From Pristionchus mayeri (lineage: Eukaryota > Nematoda > Chromadorea > Rhabditida > Neodiplogasteridae), in the NCBI GenBank assembly GCA_036245805.1, contig BTRK01000005.1, forward strand, positions 49,282,553-49,346,552: 64,000 nt of DNA. The letters run 5' to 3'. The notes under the pieces were generated by a model. The model was given only the letters and a program-made list of their open reading frames with translations. It made no database searches and had not been told where the DNA came from. Position numbers and translations under genes: made by a program. Of this stretch, positions 12,011 to 24,170 are shown one piece after another. The first letter of the stretch is position 1. Each line of letters starts with the position of its first letter.

Positions 12011-12659
12011 AAGATAGAGAGATGGGAGGAGGAGGAGAGGAGAGAGAAAGAGGGAGGGGAAATGGATAGAGAGGGAGAGGAGGGGGGAATGAGGGGAGTG
12101 GAATCCAAGTAGGAGGGGAAGAGCGGGAGCGGAAGTGAGGAAGGGGAAGTGAGGGAGGGAAGCGAGAGGGGGGAGGGACAGGGAGAGGAAGATGGAGGGG
12201 AGAGGGATGATGGGGGAGGCAGGGGGAGAGTGGGAGGGGAGAGGGAGAAGGAGGGTGTAATGGAGATGAGTGAGAGAGAGAGCAAAAAAATATTGGAAAT
12301 TCCCCAGACATACCATTATTCAGCGACGGCCATAGGGAGAGAGCCAGGGGAGGGACCGCTTCGGATGAGGGGAAGGACGAAAAATGGATGGAGAAGGAGA
12401 GGGAGAGTGCAATAATATTGATCGACGAGATCAAATTAAAATGTAAATTGGTCAGTGAGGAGAATAACAAAATGAAATCAAAATAGATTAATAGTGTTTC
12501 GTTGTGATCGTCACATACAATAACAACGTTGCTTTGCGTTTGTCACGTAAAGTGAGGACGTGATGCTTTTGTGATTTGCATTTCGTATGAAGAGAGAGGG
12601 ATGGGAGGAGGAGGAGAGGAGAGAGGGAGAAGAAGGGGAGTGGAGAGAGAGGGAGGGGG

Positions 12660-13670
12660 GACAGGGAGAGGAAGATGAAGGGGAGAGGAGGGATGGGGGA
12701 GGCAGGGGGAGAGTGCGAGGAGAGAGGGAGGGACAGGAAGAGGAAGATGGAGGGGAGAGGGAAGATGGGGGAGGCAGGGGGGGGAGTGCGAGGAGAGAGG
12801 GAGGGACAGGAAGAGGAAGATGGAGGGGAGAGGGAAGATGGGGGAGGCAGGGGGGGAGTGCGAGGAGAGAGGGAGGTACAGGAAGATGAAGATGGAGGGG
12901 AGAGGGAAGATGGGGGAGGCAGGGGAGAGTGCGAGGAGAGAGGGAGGTACAGGAAGAGGAAGATGGAGGGGAGAGGGAAGATGGGGGAGGCAGGGGAGAG
13001 TGCGAGGAGAGAGGGAGGGACAGGAAGAGGAAGATGGAGGGGAGAGGGAAGATGGGGGAGGCAGGGGGGGAGTGCGAGGAGAGAGGGAGGTACAGGAAGA
13101 GGAAGATGGAGGGGAGAGGGAAGATGGGGGAGGCAGGGGAGAGGGCGAGGAGAGAGGGAGGTACAGGAAGAGGAAGATGGAGGGGAGAGGGAAGATGGGG
13201 GAGGCAGGGGAGAGTGCGAGGAGAGAGGGAGGGACAGGAAGAGGAAGATGGAGGGGAGAGGGAAGATGGGGGAGGAATGGGAGAGGGCGAGGAGAGAGGG
13301 AGGTACAGGAAGAGGTAGATGGAGGGGAGAGGGAAGATGGGGGAGGCAGGGGAGAGTGCGAGGAGAGAGGGAGGGACAGGAAGAATAAGATGGAGGGGAG
13401 AGGGAAGATGGGGGAGGAATGGGAGAGGGCGAGGAGAGAGGGAGGGACAGGAAGAGGAAGATGGAGGGGAGAGGGAAGATGGGGGAGGCAGGGGAGAGTG
13501 CGAGGAGAGAGGGAGGGACAGGAAGAATAAGATGGAGGGGAGAGGGAAGATGGGGGAGGCGTGGGGGGGAGTGCGAGGAGAGAGGGAGGGACAGGAAGAG
13601 GAAGATGGAGGGGAGAGGGAAGATGGGGGAGGCAGGGGAGAGTGCGAGGAGAGAGGGAGAAGGAAGTTGA
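12660..13670. repeat. 70-bp purine minisatellite, array 2
   Basis: About 14 copies of the same unit as array 1. Some units share private variants (GGAGGAATGGG, AAGAATAAG) absent from array 1, so this array expanded partly on its own after the 2.5-kb duplication. Confidence 0.9.
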
Positions 13671-14946
13671 AAGAGAGATGAACGAGAGAGAGCAAGAAAA
13701 AATATTGGAAATTCCCCACGCTTACCATTATTCAGCGACGGCCATAGGGAGAGAGCCAGGGGAGGGACCACTTCGGATGAGGGGAAGGACGAAAAATGAA
13801 TGGAGAACGAGAGGGAGAGAGCAATAATATTGATCGACGAGATCTAATTAGATGTAAATTGGTCAGTGAGCACGATAACAAAGTGCAATCAAAATAGATT
13901 ATAGTGTTTCATTGCGATCGTCACGTAGAATAATACTGTTTGTTTGTGATAGTCACGTAAAGTGAGATTTTGCTGATTTTATGATTTGAGTTTTCGAGAG
14001 TGAAGATCGGTGGGGGAGGAAGAGAGGGAGAGAATGGTGAGATAGAAGGATTGGAGAGGGAGGCGGAGAGAGGTGGAGAGAGAGGGGGAGGGAGGAGAGA
14101 GGGGGAAGAGAGGGAGGGAGGGACGGGGAGAGGGAGATGGAGGGGAGAGGGAGGATGGGGGAGGCAGGGGGGGGAGTGGCAGAAGAGAGGGAGAAGGAGG
14201 GGGGACGGAGGATGGGGGAGGCGAGGGGGAGTGGCAGAAGAGAGGGAGAAGGAGGGGGGAGGGAGGATGGGGGAGGCAGGGGGGGGGGAGTGGTAGGAGA
14301 GAGGGGGAGGAGGGGGGAAGGGAGATGAGAGAGAGCAAGAAAAATACTGGAAATTACCCAGACATACCATTATTCAGCGATGGCCATGGGGAGAGAGCCA
14401 GTGGAGGGACCACTTCGGATGAGTGGAAGGACGAGAAATGAATGAAGAAGGAGAGGGAGAGTGCAATCAATTTGGTCGACGAGATCAAATTAAGATGTAA
14501 ATTGGTCAGTTAGGACAATAACAAAATGTAATCAAAATAGATTAAGTGTTTCGTTGCGATAGTCACGTAAAACTAGGGCGTTTCTCTCCGTTTGTCACGT
14601 AGTGTGTGACCTTGCCTTTTTAAATGTGTTGTTTCCAAAAATTTTTGTTTACCATTGAGGGGTAATGGCGAGAGGTTAGAGAGTGTTGAGAAAAGTGAAA
14701 AGTTTTAAATTTGGCAAAACGGATATCTCCCCTCTCCGTTCTATCAATGGTACTGAGGCCGCAGTCCTAACATAGGAGGAGATTGCCATGAAATACCCGA
14801 TCACCAACCCTGCTGGATACGAAGGATCATACTCACGACAATCGATGTCGATTTTATTTTTAATTCTTAAAAAAGGATTACTCCCTGCTCACTTCTCTGC
14901 GCTTCCGCATATTTTTCAAACAAATAGCGCCAGTAAATGGCCTTAT

Positions 14947-15163
14947 GCTGTGGAAATTTTCAAGGAGAATTTCACAAATTTGAATTCCCGCAATTCCATA
15001 TCTCGGCACCCAGTAGAGCTAGAAACTTGAAAATTGGAATATGATGTGGAAACGTGAAAATCACCCCATATTCCAATTTTCAAGTCGCTAGCTCTACTGG
15101 GAGCCGAGATATGGAATTGCGGGAATTCAAATTTGTGAAGTTCTCCTTGAAATTTTCCACAGC
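14947..15163. mobile_element. 217-bp hairpin element
   Basis: Arms of about 100 bases are almost fully complementary: GCTGTGGAAATTTTCAAGGA on the left, TCCTTGAAATTTTCCACAGC on the right, with CGGCACCCAGTAGAGCTAG-like inner blocks. It lies about 55 bases beyond the stop codon of the PDZ gene, so any long 3' UTR of that gene would include a strong hairpin. The 14.6-14.9 kb stretch holds no supported gene. Confidence 0.75.
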
Positions 15164-15217
15164 ATTAGACTCGATGCTACGTTAGAATGAACTTTGATCT
15201 TTGTTTTCGAATGATTT

Positions 15218-18200
15218 TTATTCGCAGTATACGACGAGTATGGGTAGAGAGTTTGGTTGCACTGATCGGAGACTCGGAGATCTCTCCACTCGACCATCTT
15301 CTCCTTCTGACTTGGTGGTCTTCTTGCGCGGCAACGCCTGGCGCACCGAGCGGACCGATCCTGAAGTTGTTATTATTTTGCTGTGTTGTTGTTATTGTTT
15401 TCAACTTCAGAAAACAAAAACAACAACTCTCACTCTTCGACTTCTCATTGATGACGCCGCGCAGGGAGCGCTGCTGCATCTTCTCGACGGCTGGAGCTGC
15501 GGCAGCTGCAGCAGGCGCAGCAGGCACAGCTGCACCGGCAGCTGCAGGGCCAGGCGCGGCATCGGCTGCTGCAATGGTGACGTCAGTATCGGAGATCAAA
15601 GATCAGACAGAGACCATAGGAGAAACAGATCAGAGACCAGACGACCAGTGTTCAAACATATATCAATGGTCAAACTGAGATCTGAGATCAGACTAGAGAC
15701 CAAAGATCAAAGATCAAAGTCATTACCCTTCTGCTCGTCCACGGCCACCGTCATCGTCTGATGCAGCACGCCCGAAGCGGAGTTGGGCACCTGCAGTGAT
15801 CAAGGATCAAATTTTGGGATCGAATAGTTGAGATCAGAGATCATCGACCAGATCAGAATATACATCAAATCAAAGTTCTGGGAATAAAAGGACAAGATCA
15901 CAGATCTGAGTAGTATGCGAGGTCAATGCAAAACCATTAGTGCAGAGAGATCAAAGTCCAAAGCGGTTGAGTGAAAGATCAACGATCAGGAATCAGAGAT
16001 CAAAGATCAAAGCTGCACCTTCATCAGGTACTGCCGCACGATCTCGGGCTCGATGCCAATGTCGACCTTCTTCGGCGCGTCGGCCACTTCTGGAAGGGGA
16101 TAGATTACTGTAGCTCCAGATTATTGATTTTCCCGATACCGTACCCCTCCGACATAACTATTTGATTGCTCTACATCTAACGTACTCCTATTCCAACTAA
16201 AGTACTCCCCCGATCGCTCCCGGAAACCGAACCGTACTGTAGACTGGCTACCATTTTCCTCATAAGTCTCTCGTCTACAATACCCTCCTGCCGTACTCCT
16301 TCAACCGTACCCCTCCTACAGTTCCCTCCCTTCTACAGCATCCCCTATCACTCACGGAGTCGCTTCTCCTTGGCGAGCACCGTGTGTACGGGCGGCACGT
16401 AGATGGAGGGAGGTACGTCAAATTGTTTTCGTTATTTTCTTATTTTCGAAATAATATTATCCATATTAGTTCGAAAAATTGGCAGCATGTTCGCAAGCAA
16501 TGGATATCACAATCCGATGCTTGTCGAGTGAACCTGCCAATTCTCCCCAACAAAGATGCACCGAATACATCCTATCCTGAACTAGGTCGGATGAGAACTG
16601 TAACGTCGCACCGCCTTTGACATATCAAAGGCGGCATGACGTCATAGTTCTCACCTCATCTAGTACCCAATATGACTTTCCAATTGAATCTCACTGTGAT
16701 ATTGCCGGCCTTCAGACGCTGGACCTCCTTCGAGCAGAGGTCGGCGACGTCGGAAGCCATCACGGGAGCGACGTAGCCGTCCGTCTTCGAGGCATTCAGC
16801 CAGCGACGAACCTGCGGGAAGAGCAGAGATCAAAGAATAATAATTTCGAAGTTATAAAATTCTTTGAGGAGGTGGGGAAAAACTATGATAAGAAAAGTCA
16901 AAGATCATTAATACACATTGAAGGCAAAAGTTCTGAGAGGAAATGAAGTCCAGAGATCAAAGTTCAATCCTACCGTAGCGATGTCCTGAGGCGTGAGCGC
17001 ACGCTTGAACACGACCTTGAAGTTCTCCTGAAACATGATTCATCCAGTTTTCATCGCTCTCTCTCCCTCACCATTTCCTCCTTCTTGATCTTGAAGGCGG
17101 CGCGGAACTCCTTCATCCCGAGGATCATCTTGCCGTTAATGCTGGAAATATGAGAGATCAATGACCAGCAATTAGATTCAGATTCGTCCTCGGGACCTAA
17201 TTCAACAGTATCAAAGAACAATGATCAGTCAGATCCTAGGCATCTAATCACGAACCTTCAAATATCAGAACGCGGCTCCGGCTATTTATGACATGATCTT
17301 TGATTTTTGTTTCATGCACCACCCAATTACCTCAGTATGTAGTCGCCGACGTTGAAGACGTTCTTGCAGATGCTGCGGTACGAGGGGTCGACGGTGGACA
17401 CGATCACCTTCCCGAAGATGTCCTGCAGAGAGGGCAGTAGAGATCAGAAATCAAAGTTAAAAGATCAAAGATCGAAGTTACTAGACAATTCAGAGATCAA
17501 AGACCAAAGTTCGGGAACGTGGAGGACATACAAAGAACTACGAGTGTTTTCAAGTGCTTATATTGATCAGCATAGCTGCCGCCAAAGATGCAATTCTATC
17601 GTAAAATTGACCTATTGACCAAAGATCAAATATCTCAGACCTAAGTTCAGGGGCAGAGCCAACAAATGACAAAATGCTATGAGAGCTTTCAAGCGTTCGT
17701 ATTTAGAAAACATCTACAGTGCAGGGAGAAATCACAGATCACCCTAGATAAAATTCCCGAGACCAACGATCAGAGATCAAAGATCAACGATCTCTCCTCA
17801 CCTTCACTTTCAGTCCGAGCGCGCTCTGCGGGTACAGCACGACGTACGCCTTGAGCACCTTCATCGTCTCCGTCTCTTGCAGCTACAAAGATTTTCGGAG
17901 TCTTGACAGGAAGATAGGTTACGGAAGATAGGTTAGCTATGGACTACTGTACCTACCGTATCCCCAGCAGTTTCCCAGTTTCCATGTCATTGCAGGTGCA
18001 CGACATACAACAAGAACGAATTATTCGTAGCTTGTAGTGAGTTCTAGGCTAGTCCTTGACTGGGGAATTATAGTTCAAAGATTAAAGTTCAAAGATCAAA
18101 CCTCCGACTGCGGCAAGTCAGCCTTGGTGGCGGAGACGGGCGCGACGGGCCGCTTGACCATGAACGAGTACTCGAACTCGGTGTCCGGAGGCGCTGCGGC

Positions 18201-19161
18201 AGCCACTTTCTCCAGCATCTGAACGTGATATTTGACCTTTGAACTTTGAATTTCGAATTTTGAACATAGGCCTGTCCCAATTTCGCAAAACATCTGCCAA
18301 ATGACGTTTGTACTACCATTAAACTTGTGAATTAACGAAAACAATTGATCTTTGATCTCTGATCTCTGATCCGAAAACTCACCGCCTTGATCTCGCTGTC
18401 GTTCTTGGTCGTCTCGTCGTTGATGGTGAGGATGAGGTCGCCGAACTGAAAGAAATCGATAATCCACGCCCCTCTAGGCCACGCCCACATCAGTCTCCGC
18501 CCCTTTAGGCCACGCCCCATTAAACCCCGCCCCTTGCCTCACCAGCAGCTCATTCTGCAGGCGCTGATCGATGTCCTTGATGAGGCAGTTCTCGACGGCG
18601 ATGAACGGCGCGGAGGAGTCCCACTGAACGAGCAGTGGATTACGGTAGAGAACGGTAGATCAATCGATAACACCGATGATTACGGTGGTAGGTAACGATG
18701 GGCTGGCCAATACCATAGGCGTAATTACTATAGATTTCCAATGGCAACTTATAATATTGCGAAATAGGACAAGCCAGAGGTACGGTATAGAAAATCGATT
18801 GCGAACTGAGCGTGGACGGCAAGCAAGAGGTCTACCGTAACTTATAGAGAGTACGGTAAGATATCGTACCATGAACTTCACGACGGCGATCTGCACGTAC
18901 TCCTGCTTGAGCTTGTCGTAGATTCCGCTCGGGAGCTCGCTGAATTATCGATTTATTGATTTATCGATTTTCGGAAAATCCTTACCTCTTGACTTCCGCC
19001 GATGCGGACACTTCGCCGGACGCGGACGCTTGCTTACTTGGTGCGTGTCTCTGAAACAATACATTACGGTATCGTGGGGTACGGTAATGACACAATATCG
19101 ATCGAAAATAGGAAAAAATAGGGACGGAAAAGGAGGAACCAACCGGTTTTGGGGCCGCCAT
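15218..19161 (-). CDS. two-PDZ-domain protein with basic C-terminal tail
   Basis: About 14 short minus-strand exons. The start chosen is MAAPKP (ATG at 19161), spliced in phase 0 to an exon reading RHAPSKQASASGEVSASAEV. PDZ 1 spans the next four exons (motifs VQIAVVKFM, WDSSAPFIAVENCLIKDIDQ, FGDLILTINDETTKNDSEIK). PDZ 2 follows (LKAYVVLYPQSALGLKVKD, FGKVIVSTVDPSTRS, VFNVGDYIL then INGKMILGMKEF). GDLILTIN and GDYILxINGK are the usual PDZ beta-C/D strand signature. After PDZ 2 come a helical linker (NASKTDGYVAPVMASDVADL), a Pro/Ala-rich exon and a basic tail (RQALPRKKTTKSEGEDG) ending LPILVVYCE, whose hydrophobic C-terminus could itself be a PDZ ligand. The stop at 15218 overlaps an AATAAA signal. 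PDZ domains bind C-terminal peptides of membrane proteins, so a scaffold role is likely, partner unknown. The canonical GLGF carboxylate loop is not well conserved. Most introns carry GATCAAA repeats. Exact exon ends were not all verified. Confidence 0.7.
15590..18376. repeat. GATCAAA-type repeats confined to introns (right cluster)
   Basis: Introns of the PDZ gene carry the same degenerate 7-base repeat as the 0.9-5.9 kb gene, for example near 15593-15605, 15700-15720, 15835, 15950-16010, 16826, 17150, 17440-17510, 17620, 17755-17795, 18070-18100 and 18340-18375. The intervening exons lack it. Outside the two genes, single clusters occur near 35270 and 47813. Confidence 0.75.
16579..16668. 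mobile_element. MITE of the GGCACTAGGTCGGATGA family, short subtype
   Basis: ACTAGGTCGGATGAGAAC on the left, GTTCTCACCTCATCTAGT on the right, with an inner palindrome GCCTTTGACATATCAAAGGC. Inserted in an intron of the PDZ gene. Confidence 0.75.
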
Positions 19162-20079
19162 TGCTCGAGAATGAGGAGAGAGGGGGGGAGGAGAGAGAGG
19201 AGAGGCCAATTTGAATGGATTCAAATGGGCAGACAAAGAGATTAGAGGGGACGAACAAATATTGTGAGGAGACTCGATTTACGTATTGGATTTGAATGAA
19301 TTGAATCAGACTATTTACATGGGCAGAGTCTGCATAACGTGCACTGGCGTATGCCTGTTCTGCACGGAGTGTTGAGGTAAGATCTGCTTAGGGAGGAGAG
19401 AGGGGGAGAGAGAGCACGCAAACGGAGGAGATTTTTCTCTCTTTCTCCATCCTATTTCATCTCTCGCCTCTCTCTGTAGAGAGTGTCAGACTGTAATTTC
19501 TAGAGGAATACGGTAGGATATCACACCTCTTCACGTCAACGTTTTATGAGGGATTACTGTATTCATCACGTCGATCTTTCCAAAATGACTCCCCTCATTC
19601 AGCGTTCGTGCTTGCACACCGTCCTCCCTCACCCATCTGATGAACGACGATACGATACCTTGCGAGGACATCCCTCTGATCTACGCTTCTCTGAACTCCC
19701 TCGCTGCACAAATCCATTCCCAGTAACCCCAATTAACATCAGGATGTATATCGAAAGGTCAAATTGAGCAGTTACCGGCTCTACTCGTCCTATTGCAGGA
19801 CTTGCTCCTCTTTCACCAATTACTTCTGATACCAGCCAGTGCAACTATGGAGGTAATTATATCTGTGCACGGTACCAAGCTAAACCTGCATAAAAGAGGG
19901 ATCAGGCAACATCTTTATTACAATAATTACAGACAATTCGAAATGATGTGGGTATGTCATGCAATCTAATGTTGTATTTTCCGCTCAGCTCTTCATCGTA
20001 TCAAACATATCGAGTGCATCCACTGCTGAAGGGAATGTCGTGGGAAGCAAGTAGTGTCTATAAAAGTACGCGTTCTGTT

Positions 20080-20166
20080 GGCACTACGTCGAATGAGAAC
20101 TGTGACGTCCTTCGATTTAGCAAAAGCGGCATGACGTCATAGTTCTCATCCGTTTTGCTCAATGCA
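20080..20166. mobile_element. MITE of the GGCACTAGGTCGGATGA family, short subtype, diverged
   Basis: GGCACTACGTCGAATGAGAA on the left, and GGCATGACGTCATAGTTCTC plus a degraded terminus on the right. The surrounding 19.2-20.6 kb shows no supported gene. Confidence 0.55.
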
Positions 20167-21057
20167 CCAAGTATTGTTGGAATTAATTGCATATGTAGAA
20201 CATCCTATTTTGACTAGGAATTTATTAAAAGAACCATTTTTTTGTTAAAATTCTATTCGACACATATCATACAAAGAAAAATTATTTTAGATTTAAATGA
20301 GTAGGCAAACTCACAAGTTCATCGTGGCGTTGTTCCATGGAAGAAACCACCAGATGCTACTCATTTGTGACACAGATTAAACACAAAGTAGATACACGAA
20401 GACAAGGACAACTAAGAAAAATAATTATTTCCGGGAATAGCAGGTGCAAACTTTTCCCTGTGATACAATTAGCGAGTAATTCATTATCTCATCGTTCAAG
20501 TACATCATATCAGTCAATTACAGCTGTCACATCTACATCTCTACTGACCTCCATAATCTGTCTCTCCAATAAGGCTCAGTTCGCACACACCTTTTTTTTC
20601 AAATGACGGTTGAATACTTTCGATGGATGTGGTCATCGTTGAACGATGAACAGAGGCAGTGTAGATACCTGAAACGGTAAGTAACATTATGTTTGCAATT
20701 GATGCCGTGGAAAACGTCAAGGAAAAAAGGAAATATTCGAGTTATAATATTTAAGAGCAGATGGTATTGAGGGGCTTCCTAGGGGGGACTGGCATGCGCA
20801 TGCAATCATCTTCCAAAAAGGTCACATGGACTGACAGATGATTAAGTAAGATTGGCACAGAGAGACTAGGTAAAGGTCACCACATGTTACCGCGGGATGG
20901 GAAGATATACTGGGGAAATGAATGATACTGACCGAATGGAGATCGAGAGGGCGGTGCTTGCCCTCGTGCAAAGCCCCCACCCCTTCACTGCCTCGTTTAA
21001 ATTGCTATTTAATCCATCAGGGGAATGCCACCACCACCACATTTGGAACAGACATGT

Positions 21058-21144
21058 GACACTAGGTCGGAGAACTGTGTCATCATGTCGCCTTTGATAT
21101 ATCAAAGGCGGCATGGCGTCATAGCTCTCATCCTGCCTAGTGCA
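21058..21144. mobile_element. MITE of the GGCACTAGGTCGGATGA family, short subtype
   Basis: Terminus CACTAGGTCGGAGAAC, inner palindrome GCCTTTGATATATCAAAGGC, right terminus CTCTCATCCTGCCTAGTGC. A further decayed copy with GCCGCCTTTGATATGTCAAA lies near 21690-21752. Confidence 0.7.
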
Positions 21145-22089
21145 TAGACATGCGACTCGATCAGATCTTTCAAGAAAATGATCCCTAAACCGTATCATCT
21201 GGAAAATCATAGAATCAGAAATACAAGGGTAGTAAAATGAATTGTCCAATGATTACGCGGACAATCGAGTGATATTGCAAGCGATAAAGAGTTGAGAGGA
21301 CGAAGTATTCATTTCCTGTTCAGAGAATGCTCGAAATTCATGCGATTGAAATGATAATGTTTATCCGAACTTGAAAAAAAACTTACAACGAACTAAAAAA
21401 TCGCCTCAAAGTGAAAAAAATGGAAACAACAATACAAAAAAATCTTCGGGATTTCTTCCACTATTTCGGTTTCCTTGCAGAACTTCACATGTTTCATAGT
21501 AAACCTAACGTCCTGAAAGGAAAACTTCATTTTACTATACTTCAAGAACTGTTATCATAAATATCTGAACTTACCTCATGGCGAAGTCAATGGCCGCCAT
21601 ATCGTCTTCCAATACAATCGCATACTCGTTTTCTAAATCCAGTGGAATCATAGAGTTTGCACTGCACGAGATCGGATTATAACTATGACTCCATGCCGCC
21701 TTTGATATGTCAAACACATCAAGATGCCATAGTTCTCATCCGAACCATTGTCGTTTACGCATTTCGCCACACAAAATGGAAAGCTCACCAGTCCATTGTA
21801 GTGAATATTCCTCGGTTCCTACGATCTAGGTGACCTTCTTCATGATGTTGGGAAGAATTTCATTGCAGTTGGAAGCGAATTTGAACCTGAATTATAGTGT
21901 AATGTACCTCAGTAAAGGTGCATACGGTCTGCAGCATCCACCCCAAGCTATATTGTATGCGAAACGAGAAAATAATATTGGTTTGTTCATGAAAGCATAC
22001 CTTGTAATAATATTGATTATTTTCTATGGATCATCATTGAATGATGAAGTGAGGTAGTGCAGGTACCTGAAATGGAAATGTGGATTTTG

Positions 22090-24170
22090 AACAATGTGTC
22101 GTCGGCAAGCACGAAATGAGGGACTATATGAGCCTAGAAATGGGGGACTAGATGAGGGAGAGGGTGGGGTGGAGATTAAAGTGCCGAGATTCGCTAGTAG
22201 CCGCTCTCTCCTTACCTTTCTCACCCATCCCTCCGTTACCATGGAATTCCCGTGTCATTCCCTCTCTCTTCCCTTCGCTTCAAGCCGTGCACCCTCCTTC
22301 CTTCCCAATTTTAATCCCGAGTATTGTCCTTTCTTCGCCCCATTATTCACTTTGCTAATTGACTAATTTCTCTCTTCTCAGACGTTTAAATCGTTTCAAC
22401 CACTTCTGATGAATGGAAAGCGACCAATAATCAGGAAATACATTATTTTTCACAATTAGTAAGTCGTTCAAAAAAGTTAAGAGGAAATGGCGGGAGAGAT
22501 AGATTGGGAGAAGGGACTACAAGAGTAGCACTATCAATTCAGATTTGCATATCATGCATGTTTTGATCTGTTTAACGGGTGAAAGAGTGAGATGAGTATG
22601 ACACCAACAAGTGAGGTTTGAACAGAACATAAAGTTGAGCTCGAGTTACGCGACACTAAACAATCCAGTTTCACGTAACCTGCTTTCACAAATATATTCC
22701 TATATAAAATTGATTTTTCATAAAATCGTGTATTAGGCCAAAGTACAGGAGCCACCTTCCAATTTGTTATTGATCATGACTGTATATAATTCAGATGCAT
22801 CTGCGTGCAGCTCACCTCCTCTCGTGCTTCTCAGCAGTGTTAAAATTGCCAACTTTACGGATATGGCAAGGATGTTCATTTACTATTCACTTCGAAGAGC
22901 TGGTAAGAGACTGTAACTAGAGTTTCCTTTAGACTCCTTGTTCATCACTTACTCAAGCCATTCAACCTTATTTCATCCATGCAATTTCAACCTAGCCCGT
23001 AAAATACATTGTAAAATTGAATCGACTTGCTGTTATAATAAAGATATGACATTCATTCAAACGCGAGCACATGCACGGGAATATCCCACTCCTGCCACCT
23101 GGAACCATATTAATGATTCCTTTTGTAACTTCTGCTCCTTTTTTCATCCCTGTTAACTAGCTTTCGATGTATCCCGTTAGACAGCCTCGTGTAGAAATAT
23201 TCTGACTCTCTCCAAATCTCATGTTCTCTCGCTTTTTCTAACCATTGCGAGAGCGTGTGATATGAGGAGAGTCAGACCATTGCTCGCATCGCGAGAGTCA
23301 GTTGGCACGGAATCCCTTCCCCTATTCTGACCTGCGAGACAGGTAATACAGGTGAGAGAGCACTCAGTGTTTTGTTCGGTCTCACAACCAATCACGGAAT
23401 GGAGAGGTAATGAGAAATGATAGAGGATGGGAAGTGGGCCAAATATCGAAGGTTCCCACAATTCATTCAATCCCGAGATCAAGCATCACTCCAAGTAAGT
23501 AAATCGCCTATAGATCGACATGGATGGACTAGCGAGATTCGCTAGTAGTCACTCTCTCCTTCCCTTTCTCGCCCATCCCTCACACACGTTACCATGGAAT
23601 TCCCTTATAACTCTTCCTCTCTTCCCTTCGATTCAAATCAATGCTCGCTCTCAACCTCCTCCTTCCTTCTCATATTTTCGCCCTGTCGTTCGCTCCCTTG
23701 TACACTAATTGACTAATTTCTGCCTTCTCAGACGTATACATCGTCTCAACAACTTCTCGCGACCAATGGACAAGAGAATCAATATTTTCTAAAATTCGTA
23801 AGTCTATGTAAAGTGGAAAATGACGATGCGTTTTGCATCAAAGTTGTGTGTGAGGAGAATACATCAAGTTTTTTTACTTTTTCACAAAGAAAGAATTTCG
23901 ATCATGATCACGACATTGTTTCCTTCAGATACATGTATCTCCTTTTTTCTGGCTCCACACAATCATAATCGACGTCGCCGATATGGAAAGGATGTACGCT
24001 TACTAGTCACTTTGAGACGGTTGTAACACACAACAATTAGAGTAGCCCTTATGCTCATTCTCACTCATGTCACCGATCCTCAGACTTGGAATCTACAATG
24101 TCATGCACATGATCACCTCCAAATACATTGTATAATTGAATCAATATTACCGTGATAATAAAGCACTTAA
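22090..24170. repeat. diverged tandem duplication (about 1.0 kb units)
   Basis: Blocks in 22.09-23.15 kb recur in 23.52-24.17 kb: GAGATTCGCTAGTAG followed by CTCTCTCCTT, TTACCATGGAATTCCC, TTGACTAATTTCT, GACGTATACATCGT/GACGTTTAAATCGT, and GATATGGCAAGGATGTTC/GATATGGAAAGGATGTAC. A related minus-strand terminal segment (acceptor, then YLHYLTSSFNDDP and stop near 22040) has a counterpart near 20.66 kb (YLHCLCSSFNDDH). This suggests old gene copies, but no complete reading frame could be assembled. Confidence 0.5.
23203..23276. mobile_element. GAGAGAGCG-family hairpin
   Basis: CTGACTCTCTCCAAATCTCA on the left, AGCGTGTGATATGAGGAGAG and TCAG on the right. Arms of about 30 bases; same family as the copies listed at 35.8, 36.3, 38.5, 40.1, 40.2, 44.0, 46.5 and 48.8 kb. 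Confidence 0.6.

Larger units (their letters stand above)
8750..14450. repeat. purine-rich tandem-repeat domain with higher-order units
   Basis: For about 5.7 kb the plus strand is overwhelmingly A and G, interrupted by six islands of mixed sequence near 9228-9540, 9808-10118, 11698-12010, 12282-12590, 13688-13990 and 14333-14600. Blocks recur with a spacing of about 2474 bases (9.23 and 11.70 kb). The higher-order unit is: island type 1, about 270 bp of GA-rich spacer, island type 2, then an array of about 70-bp units. The second unit is shorter because it has fewer 70-bp repeats. The long minus-strand open frames (over 500 codons of Ser, Pro and Leu) are by-products of the pyrimidine-rich strand. 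Confidence 0.9.

Noticed and set aside
12488..13827. Long open frames over the second purine array
   Set aside because: Same cause as in the first array; length simply follows repeat copy number.
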